A stretch of 64,000 nucleotides of DNA from Brevundimonas subvibrioides ATCC 15264 (lineage in GTDB: Bacteria; Pseudomonadota; Alphaproteobacteria; Caulobacterales; Caulobacteraceae): positions 3,354,501 to 3,418,500 of the forward strand of contig NC_014375.1 in assembly GCF_000144605.1 (NCBI RefSeq), written 5' to 3'. Made by a program: the position numbers and the translations under genes. A model generated the notes under the pieces. It was not told where the DNA came from and made no database searches. It saw only the letters and a list, made by a program, of their open reading frames with translations. Shown here in pieces: positions 1 through 8,135 of the stretch. Each line of letters starts with the position of its first letter. Positions within the stretch are counted from its first letter, which is position 1.

Positions 1-2638
1 CACGATCTTCGATGTTGGAGCGGGCATAGCCGACCAGGACATCCAGATCGCCGTCGAAGAAGCTGCGTTCCGCGCTGACGCCGACGCTGTAGCTTTCGCC
101 TTCCGTGGTGTTGAACGCGACGATGTCGCGGTTCGAGCCGGGGTTGGTCGAGGTGATGCCGAAGGCGTTCCGCTGGACCGTGGTGCCGAGAATGCCGTCA
201 TAACGGATGCGGCCGTCCGGCGTGAACTGCTGGACGCCGTTGACCAGCAGAGGCTGGGCGCGGAAGTCGCGGAAGGACAGGCCCTTGTTCACGTCGGTGT
301 AGACGACGTCGAGGCTGACCCGCCAGTTGTCGAGCGCCTGGTCACCGAAGCGGCCCAGGTTCGACCAGCCTTCCGGCAGCTCGACCGTGGTCGTCAGGAA
401 GTATTTCCAGTCGGACGGCAGCTCGAAGTTCGGCGCGAGCGCATTCACTTCCGAGGTCGGCGAAGCCACAGCGCCAGCCTGCAGGGCCTGGACCGCCGCA
501 GGGATGTCATAGCCGAAGCGGGGGTCCGCGACGTTGATGTTCAGAGCCGCCGCGCCGATCGCCTGGGTGAAGCCCGCGACGCCGGTCGTTTCACGGAAGG
601 TTCCGTCCGGGTTCCGCTCGATCTGGATCCCCGAGGTGAGGACGCCCGTGTTGCTGTACGAGTTCGACAGGATCACGTCCGGCAGGCCGCCCGAGAACAG
701 ACCCAGGCCGCCGTTGACGGTCAGCCAGTCGGTGGCCTCCCACTTGAACGAGGCCCGCGGCATCAGCAGGCTGAACCCGTCGTAGGTCTGCTGGTTGCTG
801 AAGCCGTTGCGGTTGAAGAAGTTCTGGTTGAACGCCACTTCCGTGTCGCTGCGGTACCAGTCGTAGCGGGCACCGGCCTGGACGCTCAGGTTGTCGAACA
901 GCTGCAGCGTGTCCTGACCGAAGACCGAGTGGACGGTGTATTCGAAGTCGGCGGCCGCGTCTTCCGCATTGCCCGTGATCGAGTTGGTATAGATCAGGCG
1001 GCTGGCCTGACCGGCGGCGAAATCGGCGCGCGAGTCGAAGTAGTAGGTTCCGTCGCTGTTCGGCACGAAGATGTTGAACACCGAGACGGCCTGGCTCTGG
1101 TAGCCGAACTTGAACAGGTTGTCGCCGAGCGCGTATTCGCCCTTCGCCTGGATCTGCAGGTTGTCGGTGGCCAGGAAGTTGGCGTGGCGGTTCGAGTCGG
1201 GGCCGAAGCGGAAGACCGAGTTGGATCCGCAGCCCGTGATCGCATTGGACGTCACGGTGCGGGTGGCATCGGAGCACACCGTGATGTCGGAGAATTCCTG
1301 ACCCGACGGCGGCTGCTGCAGGCGCTCGTATTCACGGAAGGTAACGCGGAGCTGGGTGGAGAAGTTGTCGGTCCACTGCGAGTTCAGTTCCGCCGCATAG
1401 GCGGTGTCGTCCTCGCCCGTGAGGTACCATTGCGAGTCGAAGCCCGCCGAGGTCCGGGACAGGTTGGTGCGCTGGATCAGGCCGGATTCGGCGTGACGGT
1501 AGGTCAGCGACAGACGCTGGCTGTCCGTGATGTTCCAGTCCAGCTTGCCGGTGTATTTCTCGTCCGTGATGGGCTTGGTGCGGGTGATGCCGCCGACCTC
1601 GAAGTCGGACGCATAGACGGTGTTGAACTGATTGACGAAGCCGTCGAGGTCGGCCTGGGTGATGCCGTTGATGTCGTTGGCAAAACCGCCGCCGGTCGGT
1701 CCGGTCGACGTCTGGTCGACCGTCTCATAGAGCTCGTAGGAGCTCGCGAAGAACAGACGATCGCGCCACAGCGGGCCGGAGAAGAAGAAGCCGTAGTTGG
1801 TCTGGGTGATCGCGGACGGCACGTCGACGCTGCGGATCGTGGTTCCGACCAGGCCGTCGTTCAGATAGTTGACGAAGGCCGAGCCGTGGAAATCGTTTCC
1901 GCCCGACCGCAGGACCACGTCCAGCGCGCCGCCGGAGAAGTCGCCGTTCTCGACGTCGACCGGAACAGCGCTGACGCTGAACTGTTCGATGGCGTCCAGC
2001 GAGACGGGGCCGCGGCGGGTCGGCGTGCCGCCGGTGTTCAGACCGAAGTCGTCCTGGGCCTGGGTCCCGTCGATGGTGATGCGGTTGGTGCGCGGGTTGG
2101 AGCCGGCGATCGAGATGCCACCGTCGCCACGCGTGTTCTGCGACACGAGGATGTTGCGGCGGGCGAGGTCACGGATGTCGCGGTTGACGGACACGACGCT
2201 CTGGACGCCTTCACGGTCGAGGACCGAGGTCACGCCGGTGTTGTCCGCGGTCACGTCGCGGATACCGACCACGACGACGTCGTCGACGGCGCTGCCGGCG
2301 CCGACATAGAGGGTGAGCGGGGTCGTTTCGGCGACCTGGAGGCTGATGTCTTCCAGGGTGCCGTTACCCGCGTCCGAGGTCGCCTCGACCAGGTACGGGC
2401 CACCCGGGCGCAGGCCACGGGCGGTGAAGGTGCCGGTGCCGTCGGTGACGGTGCTCAGCGTCGTGCCCGAAGGCAGGTGCGTCAGCGTGACCTGGCTGCC
2501 GGCGACCGGCGAGCCGTCGGCCGACACGACCGTGCCGCGGACGGCCGACGTGGTTTCCTGCGCATAGACGGCGCTGGACATCGCGAGCGACGTCAGAAGG
2601 GCCGTGCTGGCCCAGAACGCCCGGGAGCGGTTCGTCAT
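1..2638 (-). CDS. TonB-dependent receptor, Oar-like (3' end outside window)
   Basis: Outer-membrane receptor for TonB-energised uptake; the substrate is not readable from sequence. About 879 residues are present and the frame stays open to base 1, so the C-terminus lies beyond the window. The order is a signal peptide (residues 1-26, ending AVYAQ), a carboxypeptidase-regulatory-like beta-sandwich (about 28-105, with GTVVSADGSPVAGSQVTL), a plug domain (about 115-230, with ISIAGSNPRTNRITIDGT), then a long barrel rich in aromatic and Asn/Asp residues. The N-terminal extra domain and the size fit the Oar-like branch rather than a classical siderophore receptor. It starts at ATG 2638 and is monocistronic as far as can be seen. 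Family assignment is firm; function beyond transport is unknown. Confidence 0.9.
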   Translation of the reverse strand, partial: MTNRSRAFWASTALLTSLAMSSAVYAQETTSAVRGTVVSADGSPVAGSQVTLTHLPSGTTLSTVTDGTGTFTARGLRPGGPYLVEATSDAGNGTLEDISLQVAETTPLTLYVGAGSAVDDVVVVGIRDVTADNTGVTSVLDREGVQSVVSVNRDIRDLARRNILVSQNTRGDGGISIAGSNPRTNRITIDGTQAQDDFGLNTGGTPTRRGPVSLDAIEQFSVSAVPVDVENGDFSGGALDVVLRSGGNDFHGSAFVNYLNDGLVGTTIRSVDVPSAITQTNYGFFFSGPLWRDRLFFASSYELYETVDQTSTGPTGGGFANDINGITQADLDGFVNQFNTVYASDFEVGGITRTKPITDEKYTGKLDWNITDSQRLSLTYRHAESGLIQRTNLSRTSAGFDSQWYLTGEDDTAYAAELNSQWTDNFSTQLRVTFREYERLQQPPSGQEFSDITVCSDATRTVTSNAITGCGSNSVFRFGPDSNRHANFLATDNLQIQAKGEYALGDNLFKFGYQSQAVSVFNIFVPNSDGTYYFDSRADFAAGQASRLIYTNSITGNAEDAAADFEYTVHSVFGQDTLQLFDNLSVQAGARYDWYRSDTEVAFNQNFFNRNGFSNQQTYDGFSLLMPRASFKWEATDWLTVNGGLGLFSGGLPDVILSNSYSNTGVLTSGIQIERNPDGTFRETTGVAGFTQAIGAAALNINVADPRFGYDIPAAVQALQAGAVASPTSEVNALAPNFELPSDWKYFLTTTVELPEGWSNLGRFGDQALDNWRVSLDVVYTDVNKGLSFRDFRAQPLLVNGVQQFTPDGRIRYDGILGTTVQRNAFGITSTNPGSNRDIVAFNTTEGESYSVGVSAERSFFDGDLDVLVGYARSNIEDR

Positions 2639-2743
2639 TGTGTCTGTATCCCCACAGTTCGGGCGAACGCGCCCTATGGTCGACCGGGCACGGGCCCGTC
2701 GAAATCCAGCCCGATCTAAGGCGCAAAGCGAACCGTCGGACGA

Positions 2744-2768
2744 CACTAATATGACAGACGCATGACAA
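2744..2768 (-). promoter_or_regulatory. Possible promoter of the TonB-dependent receptor gene
   Basis: On the minus strand TTGTCA (2768-2763) is followed after 11 bases by TATTAG (2751-2746), in a short AT-richer patch about 100 bases upstream of ATG 2638. The spacing is short for an E. coli-type sigma-70 promoter but falls in the 10-14 base range reported for Caulobacter housekeeping promoters. This is a visual match only. Confidence 0.3.
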
Positions 2769-2814
2769 GGCACAGGGGTGACACGGGCGCCACAGTGGCC
2801 ACGGGTCGCAGGGC

Positions 2815-3441
2815 TCAGCTGCCCCAGACCGCCCGGAGCCGGGCCGCCCGCCCGCAGAAGCGGGTGTAGCCACCGTAACGCACCGGGTTCAGACGCGCGA
2901 AGTCCTGATGGTAGGCCTCGGCAGGCCAGAACCGGCCGGCCGCGCGCACGGGCGTCGTGAAGCGCCGCGCACCGATCACCGCGACCGCCGCGGCGCGGGA
3001 CGCCTCGGCCACCGGGCGTTGCGCCGCCGTGGCGAAGACGGCGGTGGCATAGGCTGGCCCGGTGTCGCAGAACTGGCCGTTGGCATCCGTCGGATCGATG
3101 GTGCGCCAGAACCGGTCGACCAGCTGGCGATAGGAGATGCGGGCGGGATCATAGGTCACCTGCACCGCCTCGACGTGATCGTTGCCGCGCGACACCGCCT
3201 CATAGGTCGGGTTGGCGGACCGCCCCCCCGCATACCCCGAGACGGCCGAGACGACGCCCGGCATGTGCTCGAAGTTGGATTCGACCGACCAGAAACAACC
3301 GCCCGCGAAGACCGCCACCTCGCGCCGGCCGCTGTCGGGGCCCGACTGGACCACGGGCGGCTGGGCACCGGCGGGCTCTCCCTGCGAGCAGGCCCCCAGG
3401 GCGATGGCGGCAGCGACGGCGAGGCGGGTCAGGGCAGTCAT
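2815..3441 (-). CDS. msrA: Peptide-methionine (S)-S-oxide reductase, lipoprotein form
   Basis: MsrA reduces methionine-S-sulfoxide in oxidised proteins. The 208-residue product carries the catalytic motif GGCFWS (near residue 48) and the family stretches GYAGG, NDHVEAVQV, RFWRTIDPTD and AEAYHQDF. Cysteines in the FCDTGPAYA and YTRFCG segments could act as resolving residues. The N-terminus is a lipoprotein signal with lipobox LGAC (cysteine about 18), so the enzyme should be membrane-anchored and face the periplasm, unlike the common cytosolic MsrA. The start at ATG 3441 gives exactly this signal. It lies downstream of the KpsS-like gene on the same strand with about 100 bases between. Confidence 0.92.
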   Translation of the reverse strand: MTALTRLAVAAAIALGACSQGEPAGAQPPVVQSGPDSGRREVAVFAGGCFWSVESNFEHMPGVVSAVSGYAGGRSANPTYEAVSRGNDHVEAVQVTYDPARISYRQLVDRFWRTIDPTDANGQFCDTGPAYATAVFATAAQRPVAEASRAAAVAVIGARRFTTPVRAAGRFWPAEAYHQDFARLNPVRYGGYTRFCGRAARLRAVWGS

Positions 3442-3545
3442 GGACAAACTCCGGGGGCGACCGAGGAACTCGGGAACGAACCAGATACGCACCGCATCCG
3501 CCACGGGATACATCGCCGCGTTCGCTTCCGACGCCTGACGCTGAG

Positions 3546-5099
3546 CTACCCAGCGGTTTCGAAGCGTGTTGCGACGGCTTTTGCGGTGGGTTTGAGGGCC
3601 TTGGGTTCGTGGTAGTTTCCGTTGACCTGTGTCTGGTCGATGACGTGGGCGCGGAAGCGGACGAACAGGTCGGGGTCTGGGGTCCGGGGGCGGGTCCAGA
3701 AGGCGTCGATGGTCTGCTGGTCGGTGAGGCCGTCGAAGTCGAAGAAGGCCTCGCCGAGGACCTTGACGGGGGTCTTGAAGCCCAGGGCCGACAGGGCGGC
3801 CGAGGAGTTGTTGACCACCATGCCGGCGGAGGCGCGGCACAGCTGGGCCAGGTTGCCGCCGTCGATGAAGTCGACCCGGTCGGCGATGCCGCGTTCGATG
3901 GCCAGGACCCGGGTCATGCGGCGCAGGTCGACCAGGCCGGGATCCAGCGGATGGTTCTTGACCACCAGCCGGGTGCCGTCGGGGGCGTGTTTCGCGAACG
4001 AGGTCAGGACCTCGGCCAGGAAGGCGGTGTTGTCGGCATAGTGGGAGTAGCGCAGCAGCTGGGCGTCGCCCTCGCGCTGCAGGCAGGCGATGAAGAAGGG
4101 CCCGCGCGCGCGGATGACCCCGGCGTCGGCCTCCTGGGAGGACCGCAGCATCAGGCCGAAGTAGCGCCGGATATGGCTGGCGCACTGCAGCCAGGCCGGG
4201 GTCGTATAGGGCTGGGCATAGCGGCGGAAGGCGAACGGCCGGACCAGGAACTGCAGGAAGTGATACAGGCTGATGTTGGCCACATGGTGCGGCAGGGCGC
4301 GTCCGACGGGCCGGGCCGGCACGATCTCGGGGATGGGCGGGTCATAGGCCGCCCGCGCGCGCGCCAGACCGGAGCGGGCGTTGACCCCGTCCTGCTCGAC
4401 CGTGATCCAGTCCGGCCGGAAGTAACCGTTCTCGAGGACCCAGATTCTAAGGGCGCTACCGCTCGCGCCGCGGGCGCTCGCTGCTTGAGCGCGTTCCTGG
4501 GTCGCCGCACCGCCAACGCCCGGCTCGCGGAGCCTCGCTGCCTGGGCGGGGGAAGAATCAGAGGAAGCGTCGACCGCCAAAGCCTTGAGGGCGTCGGCCT
4601 GGGTCAGGACGGCCTGGTTGTAGGGGCCGCCCTCGCCGAACACGACCAGGTCGGTCAGGCCGTGGGCGGTCACCAGTCCGGCCAGCCGGGCGGGCCAGTC
4701 GCGCACGTCGCCGTCGAAGGTCAGGCCGCCGGGGCGACGCCAGTAGACCAGGTCGCCGATGTTGAAGATCATGCGCCGGACCCGGGCGCCCCTGGCCTCC
4801 AGCTCGGCCGCCAGCACCCGGCCGAACGGGCCGAACGGCGCGGTCACGATCAGGAAGTGGCGGCCTTCCAGCGGCAGGGCGCTGTCGCTCGCAGGATGCA
4901 GGGCGCTACCGCTCGCGACGCGGTCGCTCGCTGCCTGAGCGCGGGAGTGTTGCAGAGGGGCGTGGGCCGGGTCCAGCGCGATCGGGGGCGCAACCGGCGT
5001 CAGGACGGGGGTGGTGTCGTTGGCCACGCGACGGTCCGCCACGACGCGGCGATCGACGGGCGGACGCGGCCGGCGCGCGGGAATGCGGACATCGGCCAT
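3546..5099 (-). CDS. KpsS-like capsule polysaccharide biosynthesis protein with repeat-derived insertions
   Basis: 517 residues related to the KpsS/KpsC capsule synthesis proteins (beta-Kdo transferases for the lipid linker of exported capsules). Supporting segments are HFLIVTAPFGPFGRVLA, a variant of the KpsS LENGY/RPDWIT motif, LVVKNHPLDPG and VVNNSSAALSALGF. Two segments look foreign: residues about 50-75 and about 170-216 are Ala/Ser/Gly/Arg-rich and contain near-identical peptides (AQAASDRVASGSAL, AQAASARGASGSAL), encoded by a 43-base palindromic repeat (4451-4493, 4901-4943) and a diverged one (4511-4548). The second insertion falls between a helix and the strand leading into LENGY, where the fold should tolerate it. 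The frame is intact. The exact glycosyl substrate is not known. Confidence 0.78.
   Translation of the reverse strand: MADVRIPARRPRPPVDRRVVADRRVANDTTPVLTPVAPPIALDPAHAPLQHSRAQAASDRVASGSALHPASDSALPLEGRHFLIVTAPFGPFGRVLAAELEARGARVRRMIFNIGDLVYWRRPGGLTFDGDVRDWPARLAGLVTAHGLTDLVVFGEGGPYNQAVLTQADALKALAVDASSDSSPAQAARLREPGVGGAATQERAQAASARGASGSALRIWVLENGYFRPDWITVEQDGVNARSGLARARAAYDPPIPEIVPARPVGRALPHHVANISLYHFLQFLVRPFAFRRYAQPYTTPAWLQCASHIRRYFGLMLRSSQEADAGVIRARGPFFIACLQREGDAQLLRYSHYADNTAFLAEVLTSFAKHAPDGTRLVVKNHPLDPGLVDLRRMTRVLAIERGIADRVDFIDGGNLAQLCRASAGMVVNNSSAALSALGFKTPVKVLGEAFFDFDGLTDQQTIDAFWTRPRTPDPDLFVRFRAHVIDQTQVNGNYHEPKALKPTAKAVATRFETAG
4451..4493. repeat. Palindromic repeat element, copy A, in frame inside a CDS
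   Basis: A 43-base element that begins GGGCGCTACCGCTCGCG on the plus strand and ends CTGCTTGAGCGCG. Its GAGCG/CGCTC ends are inversely repeated. It is 40/43 identical to copy B by direct reading and encodes RAQAASARGASGSA on the minus strand, inside the KpsS-like protein. Confidence 0.75.
4511..4548. repeat. Diverged palindromic repeat element, copy D, in frame inside a CDS
   Basis: It shares the core CTCGCGGAGCCTCGCTGCCTG with the intergenic copy C (CGCGCGGAGCCTCGCGGCTTG). It lies 17 bases from copy A and encodes part of the same Ala/Arg-rich insertion of the KpsS-like protein, around residues 184-196. Its outer arms are more degenerate than those of A and B. Confidence 0.5.
4901..4943. repeat. 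Palindromic repeat element, copy B, in frame inside a CDS
   Basis: Differs from copy A at 3 of 43 bases. It encodes RAQAASDRVASGSA near residues 53-66 of the KpsS-like protein. A partial further copy (GGGCGCTGTCGCTCGC, about 4877-4892) abuts it, so the N-terminal insertion may have grown by a second event. Confidence 0.75.
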
Positions 5100-5317
5100 G
5101 CTCAGGCGTGGCTCGCACGGACGGCGAAGGCGGCTTCGGTCGGAGAGACGATCGTCGAGGCGCAGCGCTTTGACATGGGTCTCCTTGTCGCGCCGTGATC
5201 CGCCGGGATCAACCGGCTTGTCCGGAAAAGCGATCGGAAACGACCCGTTTCACAGAACCGCCGGATAATCGTGGGTTGTTCGACACATATCGTCAGCCCC
5301 CGGACGGTGTCGCTGGA

Positions 5318-5359
5318 GAGCGCTACCGCTCGGCGCGCGGAGCCTCGCGGCTTGAGCGC
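5318..5359. repeat. Palindromic repeat element, copy C, intergenic
   Basis: A 42-base element starting GAGCGCTACCGCTCGGCGCG and ending GCGGCTTGAGCGC. Its ends form the inverted pair GAGCGC/GCGCTC in the same arrangement as copies A and B. It sits in non-coding DNA just past the terminator hairpin of the ompA-family gene, which shows that the element is not merely an amino-acid repeat of one protein. Confidence 0.7.
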
Positions 5360-5360
5360 A

Positions 5361-5395
5361 AACAAAACCGCCGGGCCCCTCGCGAGGCCCGGCGG
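5361..5395 (-). terminator. Rho-independent terminator of the ompA-family gene
   Basis: A perfect 10-bp stem (CCGCCGGGCC at 5368-5377 with GGCCCGGCGG at 5386-5395) and an 8-base loop, followed on the minus strand by TTTTGTT. It lies 84 bases past the stop codon of the ompA-family gene on the same strand. Confidence 0.85.
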
Positions 5396-5478
5396 TCAAG
5401 TGTTTCGTCGCATCGGCGACCGTTCACCGGGCACCGGACCCGGATCGTGAGATCCGGGCCGGGCCGTGGAAGCGGTTC

Positions 5479-6636
5479 TTAGAAGTTGATGCCGATGGTG
5501 GCGCGACGGTTCAGAGGCTCGCGAACGCCGTCGGCGGTCGGACGGGCCAGGTTGGTTTCACCCTTGCCGTCGAGAGCGATCACGCCGCCGTTGACGCCGT
5601 TGGACACCAGGGCGTCAGCCACGGTGCGGGCACGACGGTTCGACAGGCCCACGTTGTAGGCGGCCGAGCCGGACGTATCGGCATAACCGACGACCAGAAC
5701 GCGCGTCGGACGACCCGACTTGGCGTAGGTGGCGGCTTGCGTCACGACCGAGCGGGCTTCCGCCGTCAGGTCCGAGCGATCCCAGTCGAAGTACACCACG
5801 AACTCACGCGCCGTCGGGGCCGGAGCCGGCGGAGGCGGGGGAGGCGGCGGCGGGGGCGGAGGAGGCGGCGGGGGCGGGGGCGGCGGGGGCGGAGGTGCCA
5901 TCGGCGCTTCGTCGGCACCGAACGCATAGCGCAGGCCCAGCGTCACGGTGTGCGACTGGTCGTAGTCGCCTTCGAACGTGCCCTGGTTGCGCGTGACCGG
6001 AGCCGACACGGTGTCGAACTCGGCATCGCCCGTCAGGTAACGGTAGGTCAGGTCGATGTTGGCGCGGTCGCCGACAGCGTAGCTCAGGCCGGCGATGGCC
6101 TGGGCGGCGAACTTGGTCGACGAGTCGTCGGCCACGATCGAGCCGGCGCCCTGGCGGTAACGGCCGGCGAAGTCAGCGGCGACGCGGTTCACACCGACGC
6201 CCAGACCCACGAACGGACGAACGCCCCAGTACTCGCCACCGATGTCATAGATGACATTGGCCATCAGCGTGGTGGATTCGATGTCGCCTTCCGGGGAGAA
6301 GCAGGGACCCGTGGCCGGCGTGAAGTTGCAGATGCCGTTCGTGCCCGACACGGCGCGAACCGTGCCGATGTCGCCCGAGCGATAGCCGCCCTCCAGCTCG
6401 ACGCGCCAGTTGGCGTCGAAACGGTAGCCCAAGCGCGCAAACGCAGCCCAGCCGTCGTTCACTTCAAAATTGAAGTTCTGACCCGTCACCGAAGACTCGG
6501 CGTTGATGTCGTCGATGATCTGGTAACCGGCGTCTACCGCACCGTACCAGCCGTCCGGCTCAGCCGATGCAGCACCAGCCGACAGGGCAAGTGCCGCCGC
6601 CGCGCTGGAAGCCAGGAACAAAGTCTTGAAACGCAT
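5479..6636 (-). CDS. OmpA-family outer membrane protein with polyproline linker
   Basis: 385 residues. A cleavable signal peptide (1-25, ending AGAASA) precedes an eight-stranded OmpA-type beta-barrel (about 28-245, starting DGWYGAVDAGYQ), a linker with 23 consecutive prolines flanked by Ala-Pro pairs, and a C-terminal OmpA peptidoglycan-binding domain (about 275-385) with VYFDWDRSDLT, YADTSGSAAYNVGLSNRRA and PLNRRATI. The Asp and Arg of the diaminopimelate-binding motif (TSGSAAYN...LSNRRA) are present. Start ATG 6636 has GGAGGG nine bases upstream, and a strong terminator follows the gene. It anchors the outer membrane to peptidoglycan; the rigid linker would set the spacing. Confidence 0.93.
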   Translation of the reverse strand: MRFKTLFLASSAAAALALSAGAASAEPDGWYGAVDAGYQIIDDINAESSVTGQNFNFEVNDGWAAFARLGYRFDANWRVELEGGYRSGDIGTVRAVSGTNGICNFTPATGPCFSPEGDIESTTLMANVIYDIGGEYWGVRPFVGLGVGVNRVAADFAGRYRQGAGSIVADDSSTKFAAQAIAGLSYAVGDRANIDLTYRYLTGDAEFDTVSAPVTRNQGTFEGDYDQSHTVTLGLRYAFGADEAPMAPPPPPPPPPPPPPPPPPPPPPPPAPAPTAREFVVYFDWDRSDLTAEARSVVTQAATYAKSGRPTRVLVVGYADTSGSAAYNVGLSNRRARTVADALVSNGVNGGVIALDGKGETNLARPTADGVREPLNRRATIGINF

Positions 6637-6957
6637 GGGTGTGAGCCCTCCGCAGCCATAATTGATTCATGCGGCGGTCTCACCGCCAGCGCGGGTCATA
6701 ACAGCGTTGCTGCTGGAGGTCGATACCCCCAGTGCCCCCGAGCACGGCAAAGGACCGACCGTGACGTTGAAGCTACAGGAGAAATCCCGAGGAACGGCCG
6801 GATTGATCGACGCAGAGACCGTGGTCTCACCGCCAGAACCGTTGTAATGTCGCAGCCGCATGGACGACACCCCTGGAAGCCGGGCGAAGAGGGACGGCGT
6901 GGACAGGCGCGCCGCCGTCGAACGCTTTGTGAGGCCGAACGCGGCCGGATACGCTTC
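6637..6957. other. Divergent intergenic region upstream of ompA-family and 2-epimerase genes
   Basis: 321 bases. It contains a direct repeat GGTCTCACCGCCAG at 6676-6689 and 6823-6836; the first copy is part of a hairpin (GGCGGT-CTC-ACCGCC, 6673-6687), the second of an inverted repeat (GAGACC-GT-GGTCTC, 6815-6828). A 64-codon minus-strand frame (6861 down to 6667) spans both repeats, with AGGGG upstream of its ATG, but nothing in it is recognisable. Promoters for both flanking genes should lie here; I cannot place them. Confidence 0.45.
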
Positions 6958-8133
6958 ATGGTGAGGTCGAAGCGGTCCGTCGGCGTCTTTACCGCCACGC
7001 GGGCTGAGTACGGGCTGTTGCGGCCGCTTCTCGCCGCCCTCGACCGGTCGGCCACCCTGACACCCCGGCTCATCGTGTCGGGAACGCACCTGTCGGATCG
7101 CCATGGCGGCACCCTGACCGAGATCGAGGCGGATGGACGAACGCCGTCGGCCTGCGTGCCGGTGCTACTGGCGGACGACAGCGGTCGCTCGGTCGCCGCC
7201 GACATGGCGGCCGTGCTGGCGGGCGCGGCCGAGGCCTACCGCACGCTGGAGCTGGAGGCGGTCATCATCCTGGGCGACCGGACCGAAGCCCTGGCGGCGG
7301 CGGCGGCGGCCGTTCCGCTGGCCCTGCCGATCGTGCATCTGGAGGGCGGCCACCGGACCGCCGGGGCCGTCGACGACGCCATCCGCCACGCGATCTCCAA
7401 ACTGGCGGCGCTGCATTTCACGGGGGCCGAGCCCTATCGCCAGCGCCTGCTGCAGATGGGAGAGGCCCCGGAGCGGGTTTTCACCGTCGGCTCCACCGGC
7501 GTCGACAATCTTGAAGCCTTCGGTCGCAAGACGGCGGCCGAGGCCTCGGCGATCACCGGGCTGGACCTGCCCGAGGGCTTCGTTCTCGCGACCTTTCATC
7601 CCGAAACCCTGGCCGCGACGCCGGCCGGGGACCAGGTCGCCGCCTTCATCGCCGGTCTGGAGGGGGCCGGCGACCGGACCCTGTTGATCACCCTGCCCAA
7701 TGCGGATGTCGGCTCCGGCACGGTCCGGGCCGCGCTGGAGCGGTTCGCCGCCCGGGCGCCGGATCGGGTGAGACTGGTCGCGTCTCTCGGCGCGAAGGGC
7801 TACGCGGCGGCCCTGACCGCCTGTGCCGCCGTCGTCGGAAACTCGTCCAGCGGCATGATCGAGGCCCCGGCGGCGGGTGTTCCGACGGTCAATGTCGGCG
7901 ATCGTCAGGAGGGGCGGCTGCGCGCCCCCTCGGTGATCGATTGCGCGCTGTCACCGGACGCGATCGCGAGCGCCCTGCGCCGGGCCCTGGATCCGGACTT
8001 TCGCCGGATGGCGAAGGCCCAGCCGCCGATGTTCGGCGATGGCCATGCCGGCCAGCGGATCGTGGACATTCTGGAGACGACGGACTTCGCCGGTCTGGCG
8101 CGCAAGCCGTTCATCGACCTGCCGATGCGCTGA
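6958..8133 (+). CDS. legG: Hydrolysing NDP-N-acetyl sugar 2-epimerase, NeuC/LegG type
   Basis: 391 residues of the NeuC family, which removes the nucleotide and epimerises C2 in sialic or legionaminic acid synthesis. Visible family features are GVFTATRAEYGLLRPLL at the N-terminus, IILGDRTEALAAA, HLEGGHRTAGAVDDAIRHA, and GNSSSGMIEAPAAGVPTVNVGDRQEGR near the C-terminus. Start ATG 6958 gives the expected family N-terminus. The gene converges on the CMP-sugar synthetase with two bases between stops. The neighbours (CMP-sugar synthetase, 4,6-dehydratase and CBS-nucleotidyltransferase) favour the legionaminic (LegG) role over sialic acid NeuC; the symbol is an inference from context. Confidence 0.85.
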   Translation: MVRSKRSVGVFTATRAEYGLLRPLLAALDRSATLTPRLIVSGTHLSDRHGGTLTEIEADGRTPSACVPVLLADDSGRSVAADMAAVLAGAAEAYRTLELEAVIILGDRTEALAAAAAAVPLALPIVHLEGGHRTAGAVDDAIRHAISKLAALHFTGAEPYRQRLLQMGEAPERVFTVGSTGVDNLEAFGRKTAAEASAITGLDLPEGFVLATFHPETLAATPAGDQVAAFIAGLEGAGDRTLLITLPNADVGSGTVRAALERFAARAPDRVRLVASLGAKGYAAALTACAAVVGNSSSGMIEAPAAGVPTVNVGDRQEGRLRAPSVIDCALSPDAIASALRRALDPDFRRMAKAQPPMFGDGHAGQRIVDILETTDFAGLARKPFIDLPMR

Positions 8134-8135
8134 CG

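Larger units (their letters stand above)
5100..5478. other. Intergenic region between the KpsS-like and ompA-family genes
   Basis: 379 bases with no convincing gene. It holds the ompA-family terminator (5361-5395), palindromic repeat copy C (5318-5359) directly beyond it, and the region upstream of the KpsS-like gene. A short minus-strand frame ends at TGA 5102, four bases before ATG 5099; it has no recognisable product. Confidence 0.6.

Noticed and set aside
929..2719. Long plus-strand frame of 596 codons opposite the TonB receptor
   Set aside because: It is antisense to a clear TonB receptor, its product is rich in Val, Arg, Gly and Asp with no domain, and such mirror frames are expected in high-GC DNA.
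3478..3560. tRNA-like stretch on the minus strand (GGTAGCTCAGCG and GGTTCGTTCCCG)
   Set aside because: The D-arm and T-arm look-alikes do not pair into a cloverleaf, no acceptor stem closes, and the 5' part is the coding end of the KpsS-like gene.
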